Notes: generated by a model from the letters alone, not told the origin. A DNA stretch of 51,224 nucleotides from an uncultured Mycoplasmatota bacterium (GCA_946498375.1 CAMMOI010000004.1:1-51224); one strand, 5' to 3'. Counted from the stretch's first letter, positions 9,802 to 18,335 are shown. Made by a program: numbers and translations.

Positions 9802-9830
9802 ATAATATACCAAATCTAAATCAATGACAA
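9802..9830 (-). promoter_or_regulatory. Sigma-A type promoter of topA
   Basis: On the minus strand TTGTCA (9825-9830) and TATTAT (9802-9807) are 17 bases apart, about 30 bases before the topA ATG, which has an AAGGAG site. Confidence 0.65.
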
Positions 9831-9831
9831 G

Positions 9832-9874
9832 AAAAAATTACTATGTAAATTTTATCTTTACTATAGTAATTTTT
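9832..9874 (-). terminator. Terminator at the end of the hisS-gatB operon
   Basis: A 12-bp AT-rich stem (AAAAATTACTAT with ATAGTAATTTTT) has an 18-base loop and a T tail on the minus strand. It lies 38 bases after the stop of the kinase-like gene, the last gene of the operon. Confidence 0.65.
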
Positions 9875-9911
9875 AATACTTGTATTTATATTTATGATAT
9901 TTTCTAATAAA

Positions 9912-10598
9912 TTATCTATTCTTTTTATATATTTTATATTTATATTGCAAATCTTGAGCTTCTGATAAAGACATATTATTAATATATTTTTGCATCTGTT
10001 CTAAATTAAAATAATTAAAAGGTAAAGTTTTTAAGAATTCAACTTCTTCTATTAATCTTCTTTCTTTTAAAAGTAAAGCTAAAAAAACATGATAACTTTG
10101 CCTCAAAGCAGCAGTCTTATAACTATTTGGAGCATTATACCATACACCATCTAAATCTAATACTTTTAAATTTTGATTAGATAATCCTATATTATTTAAA
10201 TGCTTATCTAAGTACGCTAAATTATATTTAAATAATTCCTGATCTAAATTTAATAAAGCCTTTAAATATTCTTTAAGAATTTTTAAATCAAAACTACATT
10301 TGGTAAAAATATCAGCAAAAGGAATAAAATTTTCATCTAAAATTGTAGTACAGCCAATTACTTTATCACCTTGATATAATTCATCTTCAATATTAATTGC
10401 ATTATTAAAATGATTAGCTTCTAACATCCATAAATACTTTTCTCTTGATAATCTATATATTGGTTTAAATATTTTATAAACTTTTCCATCTTGATAAAAC
10501 AAATTGCTTTCTGCTGCTACAACTTCTTTATTTAAATATTTATCTAAAGACACATATTTATTTTTAATAACTTTTTCCGATACTTGTAATCTTGCCAT
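9912..10598 (-). CDS. Protein-kinase-like fold protein, substrate unknown
   Basis: The protein has 228 residues and belongs to no named family I can place. It carries the spaced residues of a kinase catalytic core. A VYKIF strand has Lys42 and a helix has Glu60 (EANHF). YLDKHLNN gives Asp131 and Asn136, the same D+5 spacing as the protein-kinase HRD..N loop. LDLDG at 147-151 sits where DFG would be. I infer a small kinase or aminoglycoside-phosphotransferase-like enzyme. It is the last gene after the gatB region, separated from the 67-residue ORF by a terminator, so it may be transcribed partly on its own. The ribosome site GGGGGG lies close to the ATG. Confidence 0.5.
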   Translation of the reverse strand: MARLQVSEKVIKNKYVSLDKYLNKEVVAAESNLFYQDGKVYKIFKPIYRLSREKYLWMLEANHFNNAINIEDELYQGDKVIGCTTILDENFIPFADIFTKCSFDLKILKEYLKALLNLDQELFKYNLAYLDKHLNNIGLSNQNLKVLDLDGVWYNAPNSYKTAALRQSYHVFLALLLKERRLIEEVEFLKTLPFNYFNLEQMQKYINNMSLSEAQDLQYKYKIYKKNR

Positions 10599-10673
10599 AA
10601 TATTCCCCCCCCTTTTTTATTTACATATTGTAATACAAAGTAAAATTAAATGCAACTATGTTAATTCATTAAA

Positions 10674-10697
10674 AAAAGGAAATAAATTTTTCCTTTT
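10674..10697 (-). terminator. Terminator after the 67-residue ORF
   Basis: Stem AAAGGAAA/TTTCCTTT has a six-base loop and a seven-T tail on the minus strand, and overlaps the ORF stop codon. It probably ends most transcription of the hisS-gatB operon. Confidence 0.75.
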
Positions 10698-10899
10698 ATC
10701 TAACTAATTTCTTTATTTTTTCTTTCATTTGTTCTAATTCTTCATTTTCAGTAAAAATAACTTCGTAAAAAGCTTTTTGAAAAGGATTATCAATGTGATC
10801 TTTATTAAGCTCAGCAAAAAATAAATTTGCTATAGTAAGTTCTTTAATTAAATTTTTAATATCTTTATCCTCAGTATTATAAAACTCATCTTTATTCAT
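10696..10899 (-). CDS. Small acidic helical protein, unknown
   Basis: The protein has 67 residues, is rich in Glu and Lys, and is predicted largely helical with a coiled-coil-like end (EELEQMKEKIKKLV). It lies 26 bases after gatB in the same direction, with an AGAGGAAG ribosome site before the ATG. A strong terminator straddles its stop codon, which supports it as the true last gene of the gat operon. I see no family signature. It joins the other short uncharacterised proteins of this operon. Confidence 0.6.
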   Translation of the reverse strand: MNKDEFYNTEDKDIKNLIKELTIANLFFAELNKDHIDNPFQKAFYEVIFTENEELEQMKEKIKKLVR

Positions 10900-10925
10900 A
10901 TTATCTTCCTCTTTCTTATAAATAT

Positions 10926-12353
10926 TTATTTTTCATCAAGTAATTCTTTTAATATTTTATTAGTAATAACCGGATTAGCTTTTCCTTTAGTTTCTTTCAT
11001 AACTTGACCCACAAAAAATTTAAATAAGTTATCTTTTCCATTTTTATATTCCTCTACTTGTTGAGAACAATTATTTAGAATCTTTTGAATAACATCTTTT
11101 AAATAACCCTCATCACTTACTTGAGTAATATTACTACTAATAAAATCTTTAGGTTCTCTTTTTTGCTCAATAGCTTTAATAAATATTTCTTTTGCTTGTT
11201 TTGATGATATTGTTTTATCTTCTAATTTATCAATTATTTGTTTTAATAAATCAGGAGTAATATAAAATTCACTTATAGAAATATCTTCCTTATTTAAAAT
11301 ACTTAATATATTAACAGTTAACCAATTGGCAGCTATTTTAGGATCCATAATTAAAGCACACTTATCAAAATAATCTGCAAAATCTTTGTCTTTAATAATT
11401 ATAGAAGCATCGGCTTTATTTAATTTATAATCATTTACATACCTTTCATATCGATAAAAAGGCAATTCAGGAATTTCTTCTCTTATTTTTTCTAAATACT
11501 CTGGTTCAATTTTAAATTTAGGAATATTTGGTTCAACAAAATACTTATAATCTATAGCTTCAACTTTTTTACGCATTCTTATAGTACTTTGAGTTGTATC
11601 ATCATAACGTCTTGTCTCTTGAATTATTTCATCACTTTTTCCTGCTTCTAAAGCTTCTGTTTGTCTTTTAATTTCATATTCTATTGCTTTTGCTACATTG
11701 GAAAAAGAATTAATATTTTTAATTTCAACTTTAGTTCCCAAAGTATTTATACCTTCTTTTTGTAAAGATATATTAACATCACATCTAATTTGACCCATTT
11801 TAGTATCTGCCTCAGATACATCACAATATTTAAGAGTATTTCTTAAAGTTTCTAAATATGCAACTACCTCCTGGGCAGAATGAAGACAAGGTTCAGTTAC
11901 AATTTCTACTAAAGGAACTCCACAACGATTATAATCAATCAAAGAAAAATCCTCATAATGATCCATTGATGCCGTATCTTCTTCTAAATGAATATCATGA
12001 ATTAAAACTTTTTTCTTTTTATCATCAACTGCAATTTCTAAATAGCCATTAATTCCCACAGGATCTGTCTGTTGGGTAATTTGATAACCTTTAGGTAAAT
12101 CAGGATAGTAATAATTTTTACGATCAAATATTAATTCTTTAGGTTGCTGAGAATTAAGAGCCAAACTCATTTTAAAAGCTTTTCTTAAAGCTTCCTTATT
12201 TAAAACTGGTAAAGTACCGGGAAATGCTAAATCAAGTAAATCTAAATTTGAATTTGGAATCTCATTATAATGATTTATTCCTCTTGAAAAAACTTTTGAT
12301 TTTGTATTTAATTCACAATGTAATTCTAAGCCGATTGTTGGTATATACTTCAC
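10926..12353 (-). CDS. gatB: Aspartyl/glutamyl-tRNA amidotransferase subunit B
   Basis: GatB activates Glu-tRNA(Gln) or Asp-tRNA(Asn) by phosphorylation and receives ammonia from GatA, forming Gln-tRNA or Asn-tRNA. The protein has 475 residues, which is full length. The cradle domain opens with IGLELHCEL and contains the conserved DYNRCGVPLVEIVTEP stretch. A helical YqeY-like tail ends in KGKANPVITNKILKELL. It starts with GTG at 12351-12353 and overlaps the gatA stop by four bases (GTGA), which indicates translational coupling. Confidence 0.97.
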   Translation of the reverse strand: MKYIPTIGLELHCELNTKSKVFSRGINHYNEIPNSNLDLLDLAFPGTLPVLNKEALRKAFKMSLALNSQQPKELIFDRKNYYYPDLPKGYQITQQTDPVGINGYLEIAVDDKKKKVLIHDIHLEEDTASMDHYEDFSLIDYNRCGVPLVEIVTEPCLHSAQEVVAYLETLRNTLKYCDVSEADTKMGQIRCDVNISLQKEGINTLGTKVEIKNINSFSNVAKAIEYEIKRQTEALEAGKSDEIIQETRRYDDTTQSTIRMRKKVEAIDYKYFVEPNIPKFKIEPEYLEKIREEIPELPFYRYERYVNDYKLNKADASIIIKDKDFADYFDKCALIMDPKIAANWLTVNILSILNKEDISISEFYITPDLLKQIIDKLEDKTISSKQAKEIFIKAIEQKREPKDFISSNITQVSDEGYLKDVIQKILNNCSQQVEEYKNGKDNLFKFFVGQVMKETKGKANPVITNKILKELLDEK

Positions 12354-13807
12354 TTTGTATTCTCCTTTGCTATTTGATTTTTATAATTCATAGTACTTTC
12401 AATAGCATAAGCAATATTTAAAACATTTGCATCATCTAAGACTTTACCAGTAATATTAATACCTATTGGTAAATCATTAACAAAGCCATTTGGTATAGTT
12501 ATACTTGGAAATCCACCAAAATTTCCAATAGCCATATGATTTTCTAAAATATCATTAGTACTAATTTGTTCTTCATTATCTTGATTTAATAAAGGTGCTG
12601 GACCTGCACTACAAGGTAGAATTAAGCCATCATATTTTTCAAATAAAGAATTTACTTTATTAACAATTAATCTTCTAATTCGTTGTGCATTTTTAAAATA
12701 TTTTTCCTGGTTTTCTTGTTGTAATACATAAGAGCCAATTACAAATCTTCTTTTAATTAATGGGGAAAAACCTTTAGTTCGATGATCTTTCATAATTTGA
12801 TTAACACTTTTTCCCGTGCCACGAGGGCCAAAAAGAATACCAGTTAAATTAGAATCATTACTAGTGGCCTCAGCACAAGAAATACATAAATAAGATGGGA
12901 AAATAGCCGATAACAATGTTTTATCAATTGATACCTCTTCTACTTTGATACCTAAAGCTTTAGCCTTATCTAAAGTCTTTTGAAATAAAGTTAAACTTTC
13001 CTTTAACTCTTTTGATGGATTTTCATATTCATCTATATTACAAATTTCTTTAATATAACATAATTTTTTCCCTGCCACTTTTTTATCTAAAGCCTGATAT
13101 AAGGATTGATCTAAGTTAATACTTGTCATATCTTTTTCATCTTGACCTTTAATATTATCAATTACTATTGCAGCATCTTTAACGTTACGAGTTAGTACTC
13201 CTACATGATCTAGCGAAGAGGCAAAAGCAAAAAGGCCAAAACGTGAAACTAAACCATAAGTTGGTTTATAACCAACAATCCCACAATAAGCAGCAGGTTT
13301 TCTAATAGAATCTCCTGTATCACTTCCTAAGGCATAAGGAACAATCCCAGCAGCTACTGCTGCAGCAGAACCTGAGGAAGATCCTCCACACATTCTTTTT
13401 CTATCCCATGGATTATAAACTATTCCAGTATGAGCAGTTGTACCAGTAGAACCCATACCTAATTCATCCATAACTGTTTTCCCAATATTTACAGCACCAG
13501 CTTCTTTTAATTTTTCTACAGCTGTAGCATCAAAAATAGGTATATAATCTTTTAGAGTATTACTAGATGCAGTTGAGAGCATTCCTTTGGTCGATAAATT
13601 ATCTTTAATTGCACAAGGAATACCAGCTAGCATATTATCTATTGGTCCCTCATAGGTTGCATTTTCATCAATTGTTACAAAAAAATTATAATCTTTTTGA
13701 TACTTTTTGGCCTCAGAAATTGCTTCTTGTATTAATTCATTTGCTTTAATTTGACCACTTTTTAACTCTTCATGTAAAGTTTCGATGCTTTTTGTTTTAT
13801 AAGACAT
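12350..13807 (-). CDS. gatA: Glutamyl-tRNA(Gln) amidotransferase subunit A
   Basis: This amidase-signature enzyme releases ammonia from glutamine for the GatB reaction. It has 485 residues. The Ser-cisSer-Lys triad is K68 (AIKDN), S143 in the GGSSSGS run and nucleophile S167, matching the spacing of the S. aureus enzyme. The signature around the nucleophile reads SDTGDSIRKP where most bacteria have SDTGGSIRQP, a variant I recall from Mollicutes. The stop is TGA, overlapping gatB. Unlike normal gatCAB operons, four small ORFs separate it from gatC. Confidence 0.97.
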   Translation of the reverse strand: MSYKTKSIETLHEELKSGQIKANELIQEAISEAKKYQKDYNFFVTIDENATYEGPIDNMLAGIPCAIKDNLSTKGMLSTASSNTLKDYIPIFDATAVEKLKEAGAVNIGKTVMDELGMGSTGTTAHTGIVYNPWDRKRMCGGSSSGSAAAVAAGIVPYALGSDTGDSIRKPAAYCGIVGYKPTYGLVSRFGLFAFASSLDHVGVLTRNVKDAAIVIDNIKGQDEKDMTSINLDQSLYQALDKKVAGKKLCYIKEICNIDEYENPSKELKESLTLFQKTLDKAKALGIKVEEVSIDKTLLSAIFPSYLCISCAEATSNDSNLTGILFGPRGTGKSVNQIMKDHRTKGFSPLIKRRFVIGSYVLQQENQEKYFKNAQRIRRLIVNKVNSLFEKYDGLILPCSAGPAPLLNQDNEEQISTNDILENHMAIGNFGGFPSITIPNGFVNDLPIGINITGKVLDDANVLNIAYAIESTMNYKNQIAKENTK

Positions 13808-13811
13808 TTTT

Positions 13812-14057
13812 TTACCTCTTTCTAACTAATTTACTAGACTTTTGGTATTCTTCTATTAAATTTATAAATTCTTGCCAGGCATTATCTAATTTAATTTTCC
13901 ATTCTTTATATAATTCTTTTTCTTTTTTAGATTTAAAAATATCATCAAGCATTAGACCATGATCTTCTAAATATTTTAATTTCATAAAACGCGTATTTAT
14001 CTCTAAATCTAAGATATAATCTTTTTTATTTTCAATTAAAGTTTCTATTTGATTCAT
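13812..14057 (-). CDS. Small helical protein inside the gatCAB operon (fourth insert ORF)
   Basis: The protein has 81 residues, is charged and predicted helical (KEWKIKLDNAWQEFINLIEEY), and is otherwise unrecognised. The frame opens further upstream, but ATG 14055-14057 has an AAAGGAA site and leaves a 26-base overlap with the previous small ORF, typical of coupled genes. It ends four bases before gatA. Its position between gatC and gatA is where no gene normally lies. I infer no function. It shares the length, charge and aromatic content of its three neighbours. Confidence 0.6.
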   Translation of the reverse strand: MNQIETLIENKKDYILDLEINTRFMKLKYLEDHGLMLDDIFKSKKEKELYKEWKIKLDNAWQEFINLIEEYQKSSKLVRKR

Positions 14058-14337
14058 AAAATATTCCTTTAGTATAAGTATAAATTTCGTTTTGATCTGA
14101 TAAAGAAAGAAAATAATTAAATTCTTCAATATTAGCATTAGCCGTAGATAACTCTTGCATATATTCTAATTTAAAACGAAGATATTTTAATTCTAAGATT
14201 GGATTATTAATAATTATACTTGGAGTTTGGGCAGTATAAAGTTCTTCATAAAATAAGTATATAAACATCTTTTTTAATTGTAATTGTTTAATATATTCTA
14301 TATTTAGCAATATTGCCTGATAATATTCACTATTCAT
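14032..14337 (-). CDS. Small protein inside the gatCAB operon (third insert ORF)
   Basis: The protein has 101 residues, is rich in Tyr, Leu and Glu, and has no recognisable domain. Its first half contains repeated hydrophobic-aromatic stretches (KKMFIYLFYEELYTAQ). Its stop is TGA and it overlaps the next small ORF by 26 bases. The ATG at 14335-14337 lies four bases after the preceding ORF with an AGAGG site inside that gene's end. The tight packing supports translation as part of the gat operon. Confidence 0.55.
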   Translation of the reverse strand: MNSEYYQAILLNIEYIKQLQLKKMFIYLFYEELYTAQTPSIIINNPILELKYLRFKLEYMQELSTANANIEEFNYFLSLSDQNEIYTYTKGIFYESNRNFN

Positions 14338-14341
14338 AATT

Positions 14342-14572
14342 CTACCTCTTTTTAAGTTTCTCTTCGATCGTCTTTATTTCTAATATTAAATTTTTTTCTT
14401 TATATTCTATTGCATTTAACTTAGATAATTTATGTAAATAGATGCCACAATTCTGTTTATAAAAATTTTTCATGTTAATCTGCTCTTGATACCAGTGATA
14501 CTCTAAACTTTGATAAAATGCATTTAACATTTGTTTTTTTAAATCTAAAAGTAACAATAATTCAGTATCCAT
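14342..14572 (-). CDS. Small helical protein inside the gatCAB operon (second insert ORF)
   Basis: The protein has 76 residues. It has a helical N-terminus, then SLEYHWYQEQINMKNFY, then a Lys/Glu-rich helix to the end. The E-Y-x-W-[YF] stretch resembles the motif in two other small ORFs of this operon (GIEDYQWY in the 119-residue ORF and GIEQYNWF in the 109-residue ORF), which suggests a diverged family. Its ATG lies one base beyond the preceding gene's stop. No function can be assigned. Confidence 0.55.
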   Translation of the reverse strand: MDTELLLLLDLKKQMLNAFYQSLEYHWYQEQINMKNFYKQNCGIYLHKLSKLNAIEYKEKNLILEIKTIEEKLKKR

Positions 14573-14573
14573 A

Positions 14574-14903
14574 TTACTTTAAGATCCTCTTTTGATAATT
14601 ACGTATTTGTAATTCATTTGTTAGATCATCTAAATTTTTTTTAGCTGATATATAATTTAACTTCATTAATTTATTTCTAATTTGACAATATTTATTAAAT
14701 TCTGTGGCATCTTCATATGGTTCTTGACCATTTGTATTAAATTCGTTTTCTTTTATTAAAAACCAATTATACTGTTCAATACCTATTGCATTTATTATCC
14801 CCTCAAAGTATTCTTCAAATAATTCTTTTAGTGCTTCCAATTCTAATGTGTCTTTTTTTTCATAATTAAATGAATCTTTAATCATGCTCGAATATTTATC
14901 CAT
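14574..14903 (-). CDS. Small protein inside the gatCAB operon (first insert ORF)
   Basis: The protein has 109 residues. ATG 14901-14903 is preferred over the TTG two codons upstream because GGGAGG lies seven bases before it. The centre reads IINAIGIEQYNWFL, which matches IINLVGIEDYQWYT of the ORF at 15263 in spacing and most residues. I therefore call the two distant paralogues. The remainder is charged and helical. It lies about 50 bases after gatC, the longest gap in the cluster, so a local promoter cannot be excluded. Confidence 0.6.
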   Translation of the reverse strand: MDKYSSMIKDSFNYEKKDTLELEALKELFEEYFEGIINAIGIEQYNWFLIKENEFNTNGQEPYEDATEFNKYCQIRNKLMKLNYISAKKNLDDLTNELQIRNYQKRILK

Positions 14904-14955
14904 TTTCAAACCTCCCCAAATAATTTATATTCATATTATAACACTAATAAATATT

Positions 14956-15249
14956 TTAACCCACTGTTTTTGGGACTTTAACTTCTCTACCATCTAGTTG
15001 ATCTGTATTTTTCAAAGCATCTTTAAAAGTTATACTAGGACATGGTTCATCATCTCGAAGTTTAGCAGTATATAAATCAATTGGATGAGTCATCGGCTCT
15101 ACTTTTTCAATATTTTTTATCTGATTAATTAAATTCATATTCTCCTCAATTAAAGAAAACTCATCTAATAAAGTCTGATTTTCCAAAGGCGTTAAACCAA
15201 TAAGTAATTTATCAGCTAATTCATCTATTGTCTTTTTATTAAATTCCAT
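14956..15249 (-). CDS. gatC: Aspartyl/glutamyl-tRNA amidotransferase subunit C
   Basis: This small subunit wraps around GatA and holds it to GatB. It has 97 residues, normal for GatC. The family pattern is clear: an N-terminal helix pair, then VEPMTHPIDL, then LRDDEPCPSITFKDALKN, then a C-terminal KVPKTVG. ATG 15247-15249 is chosen because AGGTG lies five bases upstream; the earlier in-frame start at 15273 has no such site. It is cut off from gatA by about 1.1 kb holding four small ORFs. Confidence 0.92.
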   Translation of the reverse strand: MEFNKKTIDELADKLLIGLTPLENQTLLDEFSLIEENMNLINQIKNIEKVEPMTHPIDLYTAKLRDDEPCPSITFKDALKNTDQLDGREVKVPKTVG

Positions 15250-15262
15250 ATCTTCACCTAAT

Positions 15263-15622
15263 TTACATAACATATTTTTTTATCGTTTGATAATTATTTA
15301 AAATCTGATTAATTTCTTTTAACTTTTCTTCAACTAAAGCAAAATCATTATTATCTAAAATTATTTTTATTTTTTGTAGTTTATATAAATTACCTAAATT
15401 ACGTTCTATATTTTGCTGCATAAATTCTAATCTATATAAATGATTAGTATACCATTGATAATCTTCAATCCCCACTAAATTTATAATATCTTCATATCGT
15501 TTTTGGTAAACAAGTTGTAAAAACTCTAAAGTTCTTTGATCTAAATTTTTAATATCTTGAGAAGATAAACTATCATAATATCTTGAATAATTTTGATAAT
15601 ATTTTTTTGGCATTTCATTCAT
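15263..15622 (-). CDS. Small helical protein between asnS and gatC
   Basis: The protein has 119 residues, is rich in Tyr, Gln and Asn, and is mostly helical by composition, with a long heptad-like C-terminal half. Residues around IINLVGIEDYQWYTNHL are shared in pattern with the ORF at 14574 (IINAIGIEQYNWFLIKE). It starts 19 bases after asnS with GGAGG ten bases before the ATG and ends 13 bases before gatC. It is clearly co-transcribed with both. No known domain is visible. Confidence 0.6.
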   Translation of the reverse strand: MNEMPKKYYQNYSRYYDSLSSQDIKNLDQRTLEFLQLVYQKRYEDIINLVGIEDYQWYTNHLYRLEFMQQNIERNLGNLYKLQKIKIILDNNDFALVEEKLKEINQILNNYQTIKKYVM

Positions 15623-15640
15623 AATTACATTACCTCCAAA

Positions 15641-17005
15641 TTAAAAGTCACAATTATTTGGGGTTCTTGGAAAAGGTATTACATCTCTGATATTTTCTAC
15701 ACCAGTTAAATACATGATTAAGCGTTCAAAGCCCATTCCAAATCCTGAATGATAACATCCCCCAAATTTTCGTAAATTTAAATACCAATTAACAGTATCT
15801 AAATCAACATTCATCGCACGAGCTCGTGAAATTAATTTATCATAGTCTTCCTCTCTTTGTGAACCTCCCATTAATTCCCCAGCTTGTGGAACTTCCAAAT
15901 CAACTGCTGCTACAGTTTTGCCATCTTTATTTTCTTTCATATACCAAGCTTTAATATCTTTAGGCCAATTATAAATAAATACCGGCCCATCAAATACTTC
16001 TGTAATGTATTTTTCATGTTCTTTGGCAATATCTTCATCATATGATGGCTCAAACTCCCATTTTTTATCTGCTTTAAGTAAAATATCAATAGCTTCATGA
16101 TGAGTAATTTTCTTAAACTTAGAATTTACTAATTTAGTTAATTTATTCTTTAAGCCTTTTTCTACAAACTTATCTAAAAATGTAATCTCATCATCACATT
16201 TATCTAAACAATATTTTACGACAAACTTTAACATTTCTTCTTCAACATTCATTAAATCATCTAAATCCATAAAAGCCATTTCTGGTTCAATCATCCAAAA
16301 TTCATTAGCATGAGTTTTGGTGTTGGAATTTTCAGTTCTAAATGTTGGGCCGAAAGTATAGATTCTTTTAAATGCCATGGCAAACGCCTCACCATGTAAT
16401 TGACCAGTTCCTGTAATAAATGTCTGTTTTTTAAATAAATCCTTACTCATATCTACCTTATTATCAACCTTTGGTAAATTGTTCAAATCTAATGTTGTTA
16501 CTTTAAACATTTGATTTTCACCCTCACAATCTGCTGTTGTTAAAAGTGGCGTATGAACATATAAATAATTATGAGATTGAAAATATTCATGTATAGCCAT
16601 AGCAGCTATGCTACGAACTCTAAATACCGCTTGAAATAAATTAGTTCGTGGACGAAGATACGCTATACTACGCAAGAATTCAAAACTATGAGCTTTAGGT
16701 TGCAGTGGATAATCACTAGGACAGTCCCCTTCTAAAGTAATTTTACGTGCTTTAAGTTCATAATCTTGCTTACCTAAAGACTCTACTAAACTTCCTTCTA
16801 CTTTTATAGCACATCCAACTAAAAGCTTAGAAACATCTTCAAAGTTTTCTAAAGTATTATCATAAACTATTTGAAGATGATTAAAACTAGTACCATCACT
16901 AAAATCGATAAAACCAAAGCTTTCATGCTTACGATGATTTCTTATCCAGCCTTCAACTGTAATATCTTGGCCAGTTAATTTTTTAGAAATTTGTTTAACA
17001 TCCAT
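15641..17005 (-). CDS. asnS: Asparaginyl-tRNA synthetase
   Basis: This class II synthetase charges tRNA(Asn) directly. It has 454 residues. An N-terminal OB anticodon-binding domain (VEGWIRNHRKHESFGFIDF) is followed by the class II core, with motif 2 around FRTENSNTKTHANEFWMIEPE and motif 3 GFGMGFERLIMYLTG. The C-terminus VIPFPRTPNNCDF is typical for AsnRS. It lies 19 bases downstream of aspS. Its presence beside a possibly non-discriminating AspRS and GatCAB suggests two potential routes to Asn-tRNA, or that GatCAB here serves mainly Gln-tRNA. Confidence 0.97.
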   Translation of the reverse strand: MDVKQISKKLTGQDITVEGWIRNHRKHESFGFIDFSDGTSFNHLQIVYDNTLENFEDVSKLLVGCAIKVEGSLVESLGKQDYELKARKITLEGDCPSDYPLQPKAHSFEFLRSIAYLRPRTNLFQAVFRVRSIAAMAIHEYFQSHNYLYVHTPLLTTADCEGENQMFKVTTLDLNNLPKVDNKVDMSKDLFKKQTFITGTGQLHGEAFAMAFKRIYTFGPTFRTENSNTKTHANEFWMIEPEMAFMDLDDLMNVEEEMLKFVVKYCLDKCDDEITFLDKFVEKGLKNKLTKLVNSKFKKITHHEAIDILLKADKKWEFEPSYDEDIAKEHEKYITEVFDGPVFIYNWPKDIKAWYMKENKDGKTVAAVDLEVPQAGELMGGSQREEDYDKLISRARAMNVDLDTVNWYLNLRKFGGCYHSGFGMGFERLIMYLTGVENIRDVIPFPRTPNNCDF

Positions 17006-17024
17006 ATTTATATTCCTTTCTATT

Positions 17025-18335
17025 TTAAGGTTTTAACCTGGTTGGTCCTCTATAGATATAAGTTGCTTCTCTAATATTATCTATATTTAACATTTGCATT
17101 AATACTCGAGCAATTCCTATGGCAAATCCACCGTGAGGAGGACATCCATATTTAAAGAAATCTAAGTAAAATTCTAAGGATTCTGGATCAATATCCTTTT
17201 TTATTATTTGCTCTTTTAAAATATCAATACGGTGTTCCCTTTGCGATCCCGTAGTTATTTCTACTCCCCTATAAAGTAAGTCATAACTATTAGTAAGACT
17301 ATCTGAATCTAGATTATGATAAAAAGGGCGTGCCGAAAAAGGAAATTTAGTTACAAAAACAAAGTCACTATTATATTTTTTCTTAACATATTTACATAAT
17401 AGCATTTCCTCTTTTCGTTCAAAGTCATCTTTTCTTTCTCCTACAAAATGAAACTCATCCTGTAAAATCTTCTTAGCTTCTTTAAATGTAATTCTAGGAA
17501 ATTTAACATCTAAATTAGATAATTCAGTTTTAAATAACTTTTTAATATCATCTTTATATTTTTCATAAACTTTATTAAATGCATATTTAAGCCAAGCTTC
17601 TTCCATATCCATAATATCTTCAAAAGAATCGATATAAGACATTTCAATATCAGCCATATTTATTTCAGTAGCATGATAGGAAGTATGCGAATTCTCAGCT
17701 CTAAATGCTGGACCTATTTCAAATACTTTACCAAAATTAGCTGCCATAGCCATTTGTTTATAAAACTGAGGAGATTGGGATAAACAAGCTTCTTGGCCAA
17801 AATAATCCAATTTAAAAGTTTCGGCTCCGCTTTCAGCAACTGAGGCAGAAATTTTTGGCGAATGAATTTCAATAAAGTTATTCTTTATACAATATTCGCG
17901 TAAAGAATGTTCAAATAAAGTTTCAATTTTAAATAATAAATTATTATCTTCACGTCTTAAATCTAAAAAACGATAATCTAATCTTGTTTCTCTTAAAGCG
18001 GCATCACGAGTTTTTATATTTATTGGCAATTGATCTAAAGACATACTCGTAATTTCAATACTTTTGGGAATAACTTCTTTTTGACCAAGCTTAACTGATG
18101 GTGCATTATAACAAGTCCCTATTATTTTTACGGTACTTTCTAATGTAATACTTTCTACAATCTTAACTAAAGACTCATTATTTTCTTTTTCAATTGTTAC
18201 TTGAACCTTACTACTATCATCTTTAATTACCATAAATATAACATAAGGCAAATTACGAATATTTTCAACAAACCCTTGTATTAACACTTCTTGATCATAA
18301 TATTTTTCTAAATCTTTTATTTTTACTGTTTTCAT
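17025..18335 (-). CDS. aspS: Aspartyl-tRNA synthetase, archaeal/eukaryotic type (AspS2)
   Basis: The protein has 436 residues, far shorter than the roughly 590 of bacterial AspRS, and lacks the bacterial GAD insertion. The class II core follows the archaeal pattern: RFLDLR, QSPQFYKQ, FRAENSHTSYHATE and GFAIGIARVLMQML. Enzymes of this type are often non-discriminating, charging both tRNA(Asp) and tRNA(Asn). In the anticodon domain the residues read QGFVEN and YNAP; archaeal discriminating enzymes usually have Trp and Lys near these points, so relaxed specificity is possible. This is inference and needs alignment. Its ATG overlaps the preceding stop by one base. Confidence 0.93.
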   Translation of the reverse strand: MKTVKIKDLEKYYDQEVLIQGFVENIRNLPYVIFMVIKDDSSKVQVTIEKENNESLVKIVESITLESTVKIIGTCYNAPSVKLGQKEVIPKSIEITSMSLDQLPINIKTRDAALRETRLDYRFLDLRREDNNLLFKIETLFEHSLREYCIKNNFIEIHSPKISASVAESGAETFKLDYFGQEACLSQSPQFYKQMAMAANFGKVFEIGPAFRAENSHTSYHATEINMADIEMSYIDSFEDIMDMEEAWLKYAFNKVYEKYKDDIKKLFKTELSNLDVKFPRITFKEAKKILQDEFHFVGERKDDFERKEEMLLCKYVKKKYNSDFVFVTKFPFSARPFYHNLDSDSLTNSYDLLYRGVEITTGSQREHRIDILKEQIIKKDIDPESLEFYLDFFKYGCPPHGGFAIGIARVLMQMLNIDNIREATYIYRGPTRLKP

